Origin: Candidatus Jordarchaeum madagascarense
GTDB taxonomy: Archaea > Asgardarchaeota > Jordiarchaeia > Jordiarchaeales > Jordiarchaeaceae
DNA length: 12,035 nt
NCBI GenBank assembly: GCA_019056875.1
Contig: DXJA01000361.1
Coordinates: 1-12,035 of the forward strand
Direction of reading: 5' to 3'
In this document: one piece after another, positions 1-7,237 of the stretch
How the letters are laid out: every line of letters begins with the position of its first letter
How positions within the stretch are numbered: the first letter of the stretch is position 1
Notes under the pieces: model-generated
The model's input: the letters and a program-made list of their open reading frames with translations, nothing else
What the model was told of the DNA's origin: nothing
Database searches by the model: none
Made by a program: the position numbers and the translations under genes

Positions 1-538
1 AATAATTCCTTTAGATTAAATAAGTAAAACAATCTTTCAATTCTGAAACTTGTTATAGTTGCAACATCCAGTAAGAAGAAATTTTTTAGGGAAGCAATAA
101 TAAGAAAAGAATAACACCTCTCACTCCACTTCCTTCTTTTTGGGCTTGGCTGAAAAGCTCTTTTTAAGGAAGAAGTAACGTGTAGAGTCGGTATTATGGA
201 ACGTATTATTCTGATAGCTGGTACTGCTGTTGCAGAACTTATCATAAAAAAGCTTGGATTAAATAGACGAATTCGATAATCCAGATGTAGAGAAAGAATA
301 TTTAAAATTTAAACACGCACTCTAAAATTTTCCTTTTTTATTAACTGTTTAATCATCAATTCTCAGATGTAAATCCGCGCCTCTTAAGGCAGGAATAGAT
401 TATTCTGATTAATTTGGAAACCTCATTGTCAACAGGATGATGAAGTTCTGCGTTCCACTGTTTCAAACGGGTTTGCAGATTCTATAAAATGTCAGTGGTG
501 ATCGATTATTTTTGTGGTCTCGTTGCCATGGTTACTAT
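1..538. other. Left-edge region without a convincing gene
   Basis: No recognisable gene is seen here. On the minus strand one frame is open from an ATG at 245 to the window edge (about 81 codons, upstream stop near 318). It has no Shine-Dalgarno sequence and its serine- and isoleucine-rich translation resembles no family I know. On the plus strand a 27-codon ORF (196-279) also lacks a ribosome binding site. A 7-bp inverted repeat (CTTCCTT at 129-135, AAGGAAG at 166-172) encloses a small GAAA-capped stem. The rest is AT-rich and uninformative. A gene fragment cut by the window edge cannot be excluded. Confidence 0.4.
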
Positions 539-1684
539 TTAGAGTGGGACCACTCTGATTGTTTCATTCATTCCTCGTCCAGTTGTCAATTTCACGGTTT
601 TTCCATCGTTATATGCGAATTCTCCATGGAGTGTGATAGGTGCATCGTAAAAGTTTATATTCCAAGCGTAAATGCCGTGTAGGCGCAGGTTTTCGAGTCT
701 CACAATCTGGGCGAACTGTGGATATATTGCAACAGCCGCATTCACGTTTAATACTCCTTTGTCGGTTTCCACCTTAAACTTGTACTGCGTTGGTATAAAC
801 CGATAGCATTCTTCTACAAACACCCAATTCTCGGGAACAACCTCGATCTCCTTAACACCGAGATAATCATCCTCCGACATCATGTAAATCGTTCCAGTTA
901 CGTGGTGCTTAGGACGCCCATCACTCAAAGCGGACTCCACAGAACAGAAGAAAGTGTACATCTGATCAAAATTCGCATAAACCCAATCCACCTGCCTAAG
1001 TTCAAAGAAGTTCAATTTGTTAAACCACACATGTTCGAACAGACCCATACCCTCGACTTCAATTTCCTCTCCGTCAATAATGATCTTTCCTCGAGCATCA
1101 CTTAACGCTTCAAGTCCCTCGACTAAGGTTCCCTCAGTTATTTGGCTTGATTTGTTTCTCGCACCACCCCAAAAAAGCGGGGGTCCCCGAGGTTTAAAGG
1201 TTAAGTCGCAGCCAAACTTTTCATCCTTTGAAATCACTTTCTGTTCATCTGGATTACAGACGGCGGTTAAATCCTCCATTTCCACCACTATTCCCTCATC
1301 CTCTTCACTGTACTTGAAAGACTCTTTCGATGAGGGCTGCTTCCTTATATCTATAAAATTACTGGGTTTTTCTAAAACCTGTACACCCTTCTGCTTTTTA
1401 AGAGATAGGGGACCGGTGGCGTAGTTAAACGAAGCTCCTTGACCCAAGAGCGTCCCCTCAGAAATAGAGAATTTTGCCAGACACTCTTTTCCTTTATGTG
1501 TAAAATGCACCGGGAAATACCAATCGTTAAACCTCAACTCTTGGTCTAAATTTTTTATTGTCATGTCCTCTAACTCTATATTTTTGGGACGCGAATTTTT
1601 TCCCTTTATATTAACCTTATCGATTACTGGTTTTCCAGTCGACTTTTTAGAAGACTCCTTAGCTTTCTTCTTTCCTGATTTCAT
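539..1684 (-). CDS. AttH/CrtC-like lipocalin-fold protein with a lysine-rich N-terminal tail
   Basis: 381 residues. The first ~35 residues are a Lys/Ser-rich basic tail without signal peptide or membrane segment, so the protein is probably cytoplasmic. From about residue 50 (RFNDWYFPVHF) to the end it is beta-rich, with the layout of two consecutive lipocalin-like barrels known from the AttH / carotenoid 1,2-hydratase (CrtC) group. The sequence around 212-220 (GMGLFEHVW) resembles the conserved 'G.G..EH.W' core of that group, and the end (INFYDAPITLHGE, residues 343-355) fits a final strand pair. In CrtC this fold hydrates carotenoids; the substrate here is unknown and no carotenoid gene is nearby. 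The start is supported by GGAGGA at 1691-1696 (reverse strand) with a 6-nt spacer. It lies 161 bp downstream of the aldo/keto reductase and probably has its own promoter. The family call is from motif resemblance only. Confidence 0.5.
   Translation of the reverse strand: MKSGKKKAKESSKKSTGKPVIDKVNIKGKNSRPKNIELEDMTIKNLDQELRFNDWYFPVHFTHKGKECLAKFSISEGTLLGQGASFNYATGPLSLKKQKGVQVLEKPSNFIDIRKQPSSKESFKYSEEDEGIVVEMEDLTAVCNPDEQKVISKDEKFGCDLTFKPRGPPLFWGGARNKSSQITEGTLVEGLEALSDARGKIIIDGEEIEVEGMGLFEHVWFNKLNFFELRQVDWVYANFDQMYTFFCSVESALSDGRPKHHVTGTIYMMSEDDYLGVKEIEVVPENWVFVEECYRFIPTQYKFKVETDKGVLNVNAAVAIYPQFAQIVRLENLRLHGIYAWNINFYDAPITLHGEFAYNDGKTVKLTTGRGMNETIRVVPL
541..556 (-). other. Perfect 7-bp inverted repeat at the 3' end of the lipocalin-like gene
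   Basis: AGAGTGG and CCACTCT face each other across two bases. The repeat covers the last five sense codons and touches the stop codon at 539-541. In RNA it would form a short hairpin closing on about four bases. No T-run follows on the minus strand, so it is not a clear terminator. It may stabilise the mRNA end or be chance within coding sequence. Confidence 0.3.
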
Positions 1685-1751
1685 TTATCATCCTCCAATA
1701 CTTATTATTTAATATTTTAAGTAACTCCTTAATAAATTTTTTATAATAATC

Positions 1752-1760
1752 TATTTAAAT
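1752..1760 (-). promoter_or_regulatory. Possible TATA box for the lipocalin-like gene
   Basis: Read on the minus strand, TTTAAATAG lies about 70 bases upstream of the ATG at 1684. Archaeal transcription would then start near 1730, leaving a leader of about 45 nt that contains the GGAGG ribosome site. The surrounding sequence is very AT-rich, so other TATA positions are possible. Confidence 0.3.
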
Positions 1761-1845
1761 TAAAGAAGGTTGAATTTTTTTCGGTTCTGAAACAAGTCTT
1801 AGCGGTAATATCCATATTGTTGGGAGGAACTATTCTGGGAGGAGG

Positions 1846-3033
1846 TTAGGACTTTCTGGCACCGACCGTGTCCAATTTTTCAATAGGATTGTCTCCTCCT
1901 AATAGTGCGTGTACTTTGGGCATCCATTCGCTTATTAATATTTTCTGTGGGCATTTCTCCTCGCATGTTTTGCACTGAATGCACATATTTGCGCGTTCTT
2001 TCTCATTAAAAAGTAGTGTATACCACCTGCGAGCAGGTTTCGGGTCATCGAATATAAAGCAGTCATTGTATAATTCGAAGTTTCTTCGTATATTCACTCC
2101 ATTCGGGCAGGGCATACAGTAACCGCATTTCGTGCAGGGGATTGCGGTTCTTTTTTCGTATTCTTTCTGGACACGTTTAATAAGTTGTAATTCTTTTCTT
2201 CCGAGGGAATGGACACGTGATGTGCTTGCTGAATGGATGTTTTCTTCGACTTGTTTCATGGTGCTCATTCCGCTCAGCACAACGGATACTTCTGGTTGAT
2301 TCCACACCCATTGTAGAGCCCAATCGGCAGGAGAGCGTTTATTTCTGTTACTATCAAATATTTCTTGAATAGTCTTTGGCGGATTCGCTAACAGTCCGCC
2401 TCTTATAGGTTCCATTATAACAACGGCTAATCCTTTTGACGCTGCATATTTTAACCCCTTTGTTCCGGCTTGATTCTTTGCATCCATATAGTTATACTGT
2501 ATTTGGCAAAGAGTCCATCCTTTATAACCATCAATTATTTCTTTGAAACAATCATATCTATCATGAAACGAGAATCCTAATTTTCCGATTCTACCGTCAT
2601 CAATGGCGGATTCCGCCATTTGTAATATGTTGAGGTCGAGAACAGTCTGCCATCTTTGTCTGCTCAAACCGTGAAGGAGATAAAAATCAATGTGATCTGT
2701 TTGCAACTTTTTTAATTGTTCGTTTAGAAAGGTATCAAAATCTTCCGCTTTTTGTATAAAAAACACGGGAGACTTTGTCGCTAGTTTTACCTTCTCCCTG
2801 TATCCGTCTTTCAACGCTTTTCCTACAATAATCTCCCCCTTCCCGTCGTGATACGGGTACGCTGTATCAATGTAATTAACCCCTTGGTCAATCGCATAGC
2901 GAATCATTGCTATGGCTTCTTTTTCGTTTACGTTTCCACCACTGTTTCCCCCCTCATTCGTCGGCAAACGCATGCAACCGAAACCTAAGGCTGAAACCTT
3001 CCAGTCAAGTTTTCCAAACTTTCGAAATTGCAT
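1846..3033 (-). CDS. Aldo/keto reductase with C-terminal double 4Fe-4S motif (COG1453-type)
   Basis: 395 residues. The N-terminal ~280 residues form an aldo/keto reductase barrel: GFGCMRLP at 17-24, then the catalytic tetrad read as Asp56, Tyr61 (in DTAYPYH), Lys87 and His121 (in FYLLHG), with spacing normal for the family. The C-terminus has two cysteine motifs typical of ferredoxins: Cys300/303/306/309 (CTKCGYCMPC) and Cys351/354/357/361 (CIQCKTCEEKC). This architecture is common in anaerobic archaea and clostridia. It suggests that electrons for carbonyl reduction, or from alcohol oxidation, pass through Fe-S clusters. The substrate is unknown. The frame is open up to 3075, but the ATG at 3033 is preferred because it opens the family's usual 'FRKFGKLDWKVSALGFG' start and has GGAG eight bases upstream. 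It is divergent from the LUD gene. Confidence 0.9.
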   Translation of the reverse strand: MQFRKFGKLDWKVSALGFGCMRLPTNEGGNSGGNVNEKEAIAMIRYAIDQGVNYIDTAYPYHDGKGEIIVGKALKDGYREKVKLATKSPVFFIQKAEDFDTFLNEQLKKLQTDHIDFYLLHGLSRQRWQTVLDLNILQMAESAIDDGRIGKLGFSFHDRYDCFKEIIDGYKGWTLCQIQYNYMDAKNQAGTKGLKYAASKGLAVVIMEPIRGGLLANPPKTIQEIFDSNRNKRSPADWALQWVWNQPEVSVVLSGMSTMKQVEENIHSASTSRVHSLGRKELQLIKRVQKEYEKRTAIPCTKCGYCMPCPNGVNIRRNFELYNDCFIFDDPKPARRWYTLLFNEKERANMCIQCKTCEEKCPQKILISEWMPKVHALLGGDNPIEKLDTVGARKS

Positions 3034-3334
3034 TTTTGTTGCTCCTTTTATTGTTATTAATCGCATCAATTCCAAAAGATTTTACTTACAATCTAAGCGC
3101 GTCGTAAAAATTCTACGGAGTATTTCAAATGTTGTTTACGATAAATAGGTTATAATTACTTTTAAAAATATCAGCACTTTAAAGGGGGTTTCAAATCCTA
3201 TGAATTGACTTGATTACAAGTTGATTAAAAACCCTAAAATACTTTGGCTATAGTGAGATAACCACTCTTCATTCTAGAATTCATGCCCAAAAAGAACCAG
3301 TCGCATTTTGGAAAAAGCCTTCTTATTTGCTTTC

Positions 3335-3347
3335 CAGAGTTACTCTG
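3335..3347. promoter_or_regulatory. Candidate operator palindrome CAGAGTTACTCTG
   Basis: Six-base arms around a single central T are perfectly complementary. The site lies about 120 bp upstream of the LUD start and 300 bp upstream of the reductase start. A dimeric regulator could read it, but no regulator gene is in the window. It does not match the palindrome at 4354-4366. Confidence 0.3.
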
Positions 3348-3423
3348 TCCTCATTCATTTTCTTCTCCTTCTGCACATCATGTTTTAGAGTTCAATTCTC
3401 GATGTTCAATTTGATTTGAAAAA

Positions 3424-3433
3424 GTTAAAATAG
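3424..3433 (+). promoter_or_regulatory. Possible TATA box for the LUD gene
   Basis: AGTTAAAATA lies about 36 bases upstream of the preferred GTG start at 3466. With usual archaeal spacing the transcript would begin close to 3455, just ahead of the GGTGA ribosome site. Confidence 0.3.
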
Positions 3434-3455
3434 GTTTCATTAGTTCCTAAAAATA

Positions 3456-3460
3456 GGTGA
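3456..3460 (+). promoter_or_regulatory. Shine-Dalgarno GGTGA that decides the LUD start
   Basis: GGTGA matches the anti-SD at the 3' end of archaeal 16S rRNA and sits five bases before GTG 3466. The upstream in-frame GTG at 3457 lies inside this motif and so is an unlikely start. Confidence 0.55.
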
Positions 3461-3465
3461 TTTTC

Positions 3466-4251
3466 GTGACTAAACCGGAACCAGAATTAACTAAGTGGAT
3501 TGATATTAGGCCCTGGTACTACGAGAAACTAGCTGGTACCGTTATTGGTAACTTGAAAAAAAACAATATGGACGGCATGTACATTCCCACTGCTAGAGAG
3601 GCTAGGAAAAAAATATTTGAGATGATTGAGAAAGAGGTTCCTGAAGGAGGAGTCATCTCATGGGGAGGATCAGTCACTCTGATTAATTTGGGTATTCTCT
3701 TCGATTTGCAGAAAGCGAAAAAATGGAAATGCATAAACCCGTTTAAAGATATCATCACCCCCAATGAAATTCATGTAGCCAGGCATTGGATGCTAACAGA
3801 GGGTGCGCTTGATAAATCAATCAAAAACTGGCGTGAAGGCTTACAAGCTAATCTCTACCTAACCAGCACCAACGCCATCACCCTAAAGGGAACACTGGTT
3901 AACAGTGATGGATACGGCAACAGAATAGCTGCGATGACCTTCGGTCCAAAGAAAGTCTATGTAGTTACTGGATGTAATAAGATAGTTAGAGACCTTGAAG
4001 AAGCATTCGTTCGAGTAAGGAATGTGGTTGCTCCTCAGCTGGTGAGAATGATGGGAGGCGAACCCAAAAGCAAAGAGGAAGAAGCATGGTATCCCCCCTG
4101 CTCGCGTCTCGGAAGATGCGGAGGCGAGCCCAAAGAACTAAGAAACTGCGGACACAAAAATAGAGCCTGCGGCATGACAACCATAATAGATCAACCCCAC
4201 ATACCAGACCGCATATTCGTGATATTCATTGGAGAGGATTTAGGGTTCTAA
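3466..4251 (+). CDS. LUD-domain protein (LutC/YkgG-like)
   Basis: 261 residues. It matches the LUD (lactate utilisation, formerly DUF162) fold: the glycine-rich turn SWGGSVTL at 65-72, and the core from TSTNAITLKGTLVN (133-146) through GNRIAAMTFGPKKVYVVTG (151-169). The terminal block, RACGMTTIIDQP followed by RIFVIFIGEDLGF, closes most stand-alone LUD proteins. LUD proteins such as LutC and LutB take part in lactate oxidation, although their exact chemistry is unsettled. The C-terminus has Cys212, Cys218, Cys228 and Cys235, which could bind a metal or cluster; other stand-alone LUD proteins have a similar cysteine-rich tail. The GTG at 3466 is chosen over GTG 3457 because GGTGA precedes it. 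A FAD/Fe-S oxidoreductase pair follows 273 bp downstream behind its own promoter, so a shared pathway is likely but co-transcription is not shown. Confidence 0.85.
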   Translation: MTKPEPELTKWIDIRPWYYEKLAGTVIGNLKKNNMDGMYIPTAREARKKIFEMIEKEVPEGGVISWGGSVTLINLGILFDLQKAKKWKCINPFKDIITPNEIHVARHWMLTEGALDKSIKNWREGLQANLYLTSTNAITLKGTLVNSDGYGNRIAAMTFGPKKVYVVTGCNKIVRDLEEAFVRVRNVVAPQLVRMMGGEPKSKEEEAWYPPCSRLGRCGGEPKELRNCGHKNRACGMTTIIDQPHIPDRIFVIFIGEDLGF

Positions 4252-4258
4252 ATTCAAC

Positions 4259-4316
4259 GATTAAGAATATTTTCTACATTTTTCTCTATTTCTTAATCTC
4301 TTAATCATTTTTCTAA
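4259..4316 (+). terminator. Hairpin and T-rich terminator after the LUD gene
   Basis: GATTAAGAA (4259-4267) and TTCTTAATC (4290-4298) are perfect 9-bp arms with a 22-nt loop. They start 8 bases after the LUD stop codon and are followed by a T-run at about 4308-4312. This separates the LUD gene from the next transcript. Confidence 0.5.
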
Positions 4317-4322
4317 AGGATT

Positions 4323-4335
4323 GTATAAAATATTT
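4323..4335 (+). promoter_or_regulatory. Upstream TATA-like box before the FAD oxidase operon
   Basis: GTATAAAATATTT is a good archaeal TATA match about 190 bases before the oxidase start. Transcription from it would begin near 4355, within the palindrome at 4354-4366. It may be a second promoter for the operon, giving a long leader. Confidence 0.3.
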
Positions 4336-4353
4336 ATGGGCATGGAAAACATG

Positions 4354-4366
4354 TTCCGAATCGGAA
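4354..4366. promoter_or_regulatory. Candidate operator palindrome TTCCGAATCGGAA
   Basis: A perfect 6+1+6 palindrome in otherwise AT-rich DNA. It lies where transcription from the TATA box at 4323-4335 would start, a usual place for an archaeal repressor site. The binding protein is unknown. Confidence 0.4.
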
Positions 4367-4418
4367 TTTCTAAAAATAGTTTTAATTGAGAATTATAATT
4401 TTCACTTTTTTACATTAG

Positions 4419-4429
4419 TTTTATATATG
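4419..4429 (+). promoter_or_regulatory. TATA box TTTTATATATG for the FAD oxidase operon
   Basis: This is the best TATA match in the gap. The transcript would start near 4452, giving a leader of about 73 nt. That leader contains the near-palindrome TTGTCGCGATAA (4470-4481) and ends in the GGAGG ribosome site at 4510-4514. Confidence 0.45.
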
Positions 4430-4524
4430 ATTCAAAGTTTATGTTGGGCAATTATCTTAAAGGTGAATATTGTCGCGATAAAATATTTTTTCCTAAAAGT
4501 TATTAATTTGGAGGAAAGGACATT

Positions 4525-5958
4525 TTGTTGGAAAAAAATTTTTTAGAGCCACAACATTCAAGGGTTTTCGAATCCTTGGAGAAAATTGTGGGAAAAAGTT
4601 TTGTCTCTGATAATATTGAAGAGCTTTACTACTACTCAAGTGATCCCAGTGCAGAAGAGCCGGTTATGCCTGAGTTCGTGGTGATGCCTGGAACCGTTGA
4701 AGAAATACAGGAAATAGTAAGGTTGGCTAACAAAGAAAAAATTCCCATTACTCCAAGAGTAGCGGGTCTTACTCTTTCCGGTTTATCGTTACCCCATAGT
4801 GGGGGCATCCTAGTAGATCTTAAGCGAATGAATAAAATACTAGAAGTAAACCAGCATTCAATGTATGCGGTGGTTGAGTGTGGGGTGACCACGGGACAAT
4901 TAAAGACCTATTTGGACGATAATTATCCTGATCTCTGGTTCACACTTCCTCATGCTCCGCCATCGGTAGGTGTAGTTTCAAATGCGATAATACATGGAGC
5001 GGGACAAATCTCACTGAAGTATGGTATTAGTTCAGACATGATTAGCGGATTGGAAGTGGTCTTACCCACAGGCGAACTTATGAGAACAGGTTCTTGTACC
5101 TTAGGAAAGTCTTGGTTTTCAAAGTACTGTCTCCCAGACTTTATTGGTCTCTTTCTGGGCTGGTTCGGAGCTACGGGAATCATAACCAAGGCTTCCATTC
5201 AACTCTGGCCGAGACCCAAGGTGAGGGATATGTTCTTCTACAAAGTAGACGATGTAGACGATAGCGTTGACCTGCTTATGGAGCTGATTAAGAGCGAGGT
5301 TTGTGATGACATATATGTAAACAGCTGGACAGGTTCAAGTATCAGGCGCTATTATACGCCTGAAAAACCGCCAGATATGCCAGAAATCGTTTTGGACATA
5401 TTCGTCAGTGGACAAAAGCAGGAAGAATTCGAAGTCAAGAAGCAAATCATGTTAGGGATTATCGACGAAGCGCAACAAAGAGGTGTAAAGATAGAGGAAT
5501 TTACTCCTCCAGAAGCGGTGAAGAGTACCATGCTGATGGTGCCTCAACCCCTGCCATTCATGGATCTGAGGATTGGCGGAGGGGCAGAATACCTAGGAGT
5601 CTACATGCCAACCGAAGTGGTGGGAGAAGCATACAAGGAGGGAATCGATATAGCTAAAAAACATGGTTTCCAGTATCTTCACCTCATCAGACCCTTTAGA
5701 ACCGGGCATGCAACCGGTATAATGTACACCTTCCCCTTCGTCAAAGAGTCGCCAGAAGAAATCCAGAGACTACACAAAGCCTTGGAGGAAATAACTGATA
5801 TGGCAATAGAACTGGGAGGAGTCCTCTGGAAACCAGCCCCCTCGTTACACAAACAGGTTTTAGGGCATGCGGACCCGGAGTTTGTTAATCTTATTAGAAA
5901 GATCAAGAAGCTCTTGGACCCGAATGGAATAATGGCTCCGGGAAAATGGGTAGCCTAG
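4525..5958 (+). CDS. FAD-binding 2-hydroxyacid/alcohol dehydrogenase subunit (GlcD/Dld-type, COG0277)
   Basis: 477 residues. Residues ~48-190 form the PCMH-type FAD-binding domain (MPEFVVMPGTVEEIQEIVRLA, PSVGVVSNAI, GISSDMISGLEVVLPTGE). Residues ~235-475 form the substrate-side FAD-oxidase C domain, ending in the usual LDPNGIMAPGKW. The family oxidises D-lactate, glycolate, other 2-hydroxy acids or aromatic alcohols and reduces FAD. Where many relatives have a Gly-rich PRGGGT phosphate loop, this protein reads PRVAGLTLSG (77-86). The substrate cannot be deduced; some C-terminal features also recall the vanillyl-alcohol oxidase/cresol dehydrogenase branch. It starts with TTG (two in a row, 4525 and 4528) behind GGAGG at 4510-4514. 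The next gene begins 12 bases after its stop, so the two are almost certainly co-translated as a complex. No export signal is seen. Confidence 0.88.
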   Translation: MLEKNFLEPQHSRVFESLEKIVGKSFVSDNIEELYYYSSDPSAEEPVMPEFVVMPGTVEEIQEIVRLANKEKIPITPRVAGLTLSGLSLPHSGGILVDLKRMNKILEVNQHSMYAVVECGVTTGQLKTYLDDNYPDLWFTLPHAPPSVGVVSNAIIHGAGQISLKYGISSDMISGLEVVLPTGELMRTGSCTLGKSWFSKYCLPDFIGLFLGWFGATGIITKASIQLWPRPKVRDMFFYKVDDVDDSVDLLMELIKSEVCDDIYVNSWTGSSIRRYYTPEKPPDMPEIVLDIFVSGQKQEEFEVKKQIMLGIIDEAQQRGVKIEEFTPPEAVKSTMLMVPQPLPFMDLRIGGGAEYLGVYMPTEVVGEAYKEGIDIAKKHGFQYLHLIRPFRTGHATGIMYTFPFVKESPEEIQRLHKALEEITDMAIELGGVLWKPAPSLHKQVLGHADPEFVNLIRKIKKLLDPNGIMAPGKWVA

Positions 5959-5966
5959 GAGATGAT
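5958..5966 (+). promoter_or_regulatory. Shine-Dalgarno that decides the Fe-S subunit start
   Basis: GGAGATGAT overlaps the last base of the FAD oxidase stop codon and two in-frame ATGs (5962, 5965). The third ATG, at 5971, is the one with normal spacing (nine bases after GGAG). Confidence 0.45.
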
Positions 5967-5970
5967 GAGT

Positions 5971-7155
5971 ATGGTTTTAGAGAGATTCAAGGATGTCTTG
6001 CACAGGTGCTATAAGTGTGGCCACTGCAGAACAACCGGTCCTGCAATGTTTTATACTAATTGCCCTTCATATGACAAGTTCAAATTCGAAACATATACCG
6101 CCGGTGGAAAAATTAACCTAGCAAAAGCAGTTTTTGACAAGAAATTAGATTGGAGTGACCGAATGATAGACATACTTTTTGCCTGCCCAACCTGCGGAAA
6201 CTGTGAAACCAACTGTGTATACCCCTTACACGAAAATGTCTTAGGGATAATAGAAGCGGCGAGAGCTGAAGCCGTTGATGCAGGGGTTACCTTACCCGGT
6301 AATCAGAGGACTTTCGGTGAACACTTGGGAAAGGAGCACAACCCCTACATTGAACCGCATAGTAAGAGACTGGATTGGTTGCCCAAGGACATCAATCTTC
6401 CGAACGAGTCAGAAACAGTTTATTTCGTGGGTTGTACATCAGCCTACAGGCAGAAGATGCTGGCACAAGACACTGTAAAAGTTTTCAATAAAGCGGGGGT
6501 GGATTTTACTATCATGAAGGATGAATGGTGCTGCAGCTCACCCTTGCTGAGAACCGGGCAGTGGGAAACGGACTACGTTTCAGCCCCCCAGATAGCTCAA
6601 CACAACATCGAAGAAGCCAAAAAAATAGGTGCAAATAAAATAGTGACAACTTGTGCTGGATGCTATAGAACTTGGAAAAAGGACTATTTGGAATCTTATG
6701 GATGGCTTCTAAACTCCAAACATGAATTCGAAGTTCTACATACAACCGAGCTTTTGGAAACCATGATAAAAAACGGGGAAATAGAACTTCCAAACGAGAT
6801 CAACATGAGGGTGACTTATCACGACCCCTGCCATCTGGGTCGCCATGTTGGACTCTATGACTCGCCGAGAAATGTGATAAGAGAGATACCGGGAATAGAA
6901 TTGGTTGAGATGCGCCGAACAAGAGAAAATTCTTGGTGTTGCGGATCGGGAGGAGGAGTCAAGGCTGGCTTCTCTGATTGGGCTGTGGAATTAGCTTATG
7001 ATAGAGTGAGGGAAGCAGAGAAACTGGAGGTAGACGCCCTAGTATCGGCCTGTCCTTTCTGTTGGCGAAATCTGGATGACGCAATAAAACAAAATAACTC
7101 AAAACTTAAAATGTACGACGTAATACAACTCGTTAGACAGTCAATGGGCATCTAG
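5971..7155 (+). CDS. HdrD/GlcF-like Fe-S oxidoreductase with two complete CCG motifs
   Basis: 394 residues. The N-terminal ferredoxin-type region has Cys13/16/19/31 (CX2CX2CX11C) and Cys72/75/78/82 (CX2CX2CX3C). Two CCG repeats follow: Cys155, Cys187-188, Cys228, Cys231 (CX31CCSX38CX2C) and Cys287, Cys323-324, Cys361, Cys364 (CX35CCGX35CX2C). All five cysteines are present in both repeats, although the glycine of the first CCG is Ser. In heterodisulfide reductase HdrB/HdrD such motifs hold noncubane 4Fe-4S clusters; GlcF and LutA are shorter-range relatives. By its place behind the GlcD-type gene, it probably accepts electrons from the reduced FAD and passes them to an unseen acceptor, such as a thiol/disulfide carrier or quinone. 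The start is placed at the third ATG by the ribosome site; 5962 is the alternative (397 residues). No HdrE-like membrane anchor is in the window. Confidence 0.88.
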   Translation: MVLERFKDVLHRCYKCGHCRTTGPAMFYTNCPSYDKFKFETYTAGGKINLAKAVFDKKLDWSDRMIDILFACPTCGNCETNCVYPLHENVLGIIEAARAEAVDAGVTLPGNQRTFGEHLGKEHNPYIEPHSKRLDWLPKDINLPNESETVYFVGCTSAYRQKMLAQDTVKVFNKAGVDFTIMKDEWCCSSPLLRTGQWETDYVSAPQIAQHNIEEAKKIGANKIVTTCAGCYRTWKKDYLESYGWLLNSKHEFEVLHTTELLETMIKNGEIELPNEINMRVTYHDPCHLGRHVGLYDSPRNVIREIPGIELVEMRRTRENSWCCGSGGGVKAGFSDWAVELAYDRVREAEKLEVDALVSACPFCWRNLDDAIKQNNSKLKMYDVIQLVRQSMGI

Positions 7156-7156
7156 C

Positions 7157-7219
7157 AGAGTTTTAGATACCTTATTCCCATTCTTATTTTATTCTTGTTT
7201 TAAATTTTTTAAAAACTCT
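7157..7219 (+). terminator. T-rich end of the oxidoreductase operon, with inverted repeat
   Basis: AGAGTTTT (7157-7164) and AAAACTCT (7212-7219) are perfect 8-bp arms enclosing T-rich tracts (about 7184-7210) typical of archaeal termination. The same AT-rich stretch (TTTTAAAT near 7198-7205) could be the TATA box of the next small gene. Whether transcription stops or runs on cannot be decided here. Confidence 0.35.
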
Positions 7220-7237
7220 TTGTGGGGGATATCTCAT

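Larger units (their letters stand above)
3034..3465. other. Divergent intergenic region between the reductase and LUD genes
   Basis: About 430 bp hold the promoters of two divergent redox genes. The clearest element is a perfect 13-bp palindrome, CAGAGTTACTCTG (3335-3347). A second inverted repeat, TGGAAA (3309-3314) with TTTCCA (3331-3336), overlaps it. A minus-strand 11-codon ORF (3358-3323) has a good GGAG ribosome site but is too short to call a gene. No RNA gene or mobile element is seen. Confidence 0.5.

Noticed and set aside
1..245. Minus-strand open frame running off the left edge
   Set aside because: No ribosome site, unlikely composition and no recognisable motif; 100 open codons can occur by chance.
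541..556. Hairpin at the end of the lipocalin-like gene as an intrinsic terminator
   Set aside because: No T-run follows on the minus strand, so only the inverted repeat itself is reported.
902..1424. Two plus-strand ORFs (67 and 135 codons) across the lipocalin-like gene
   Set aside because: They lie antisense inside a gene with a good start and protein-like composition, have no ribosome sites, and their translations resemble no family.
3034..3075. Extended reductase start adding 14 residues
   Set aside because: The strong GGAG site and the family's normal N-terminus both point to the ATG at 3033.
3323..3358. Minus-strand 11-codon ORF with good GGAG ribosome site
   Set aside because: It is too short to separate from chance in an intergenic region; conservation would be needed.
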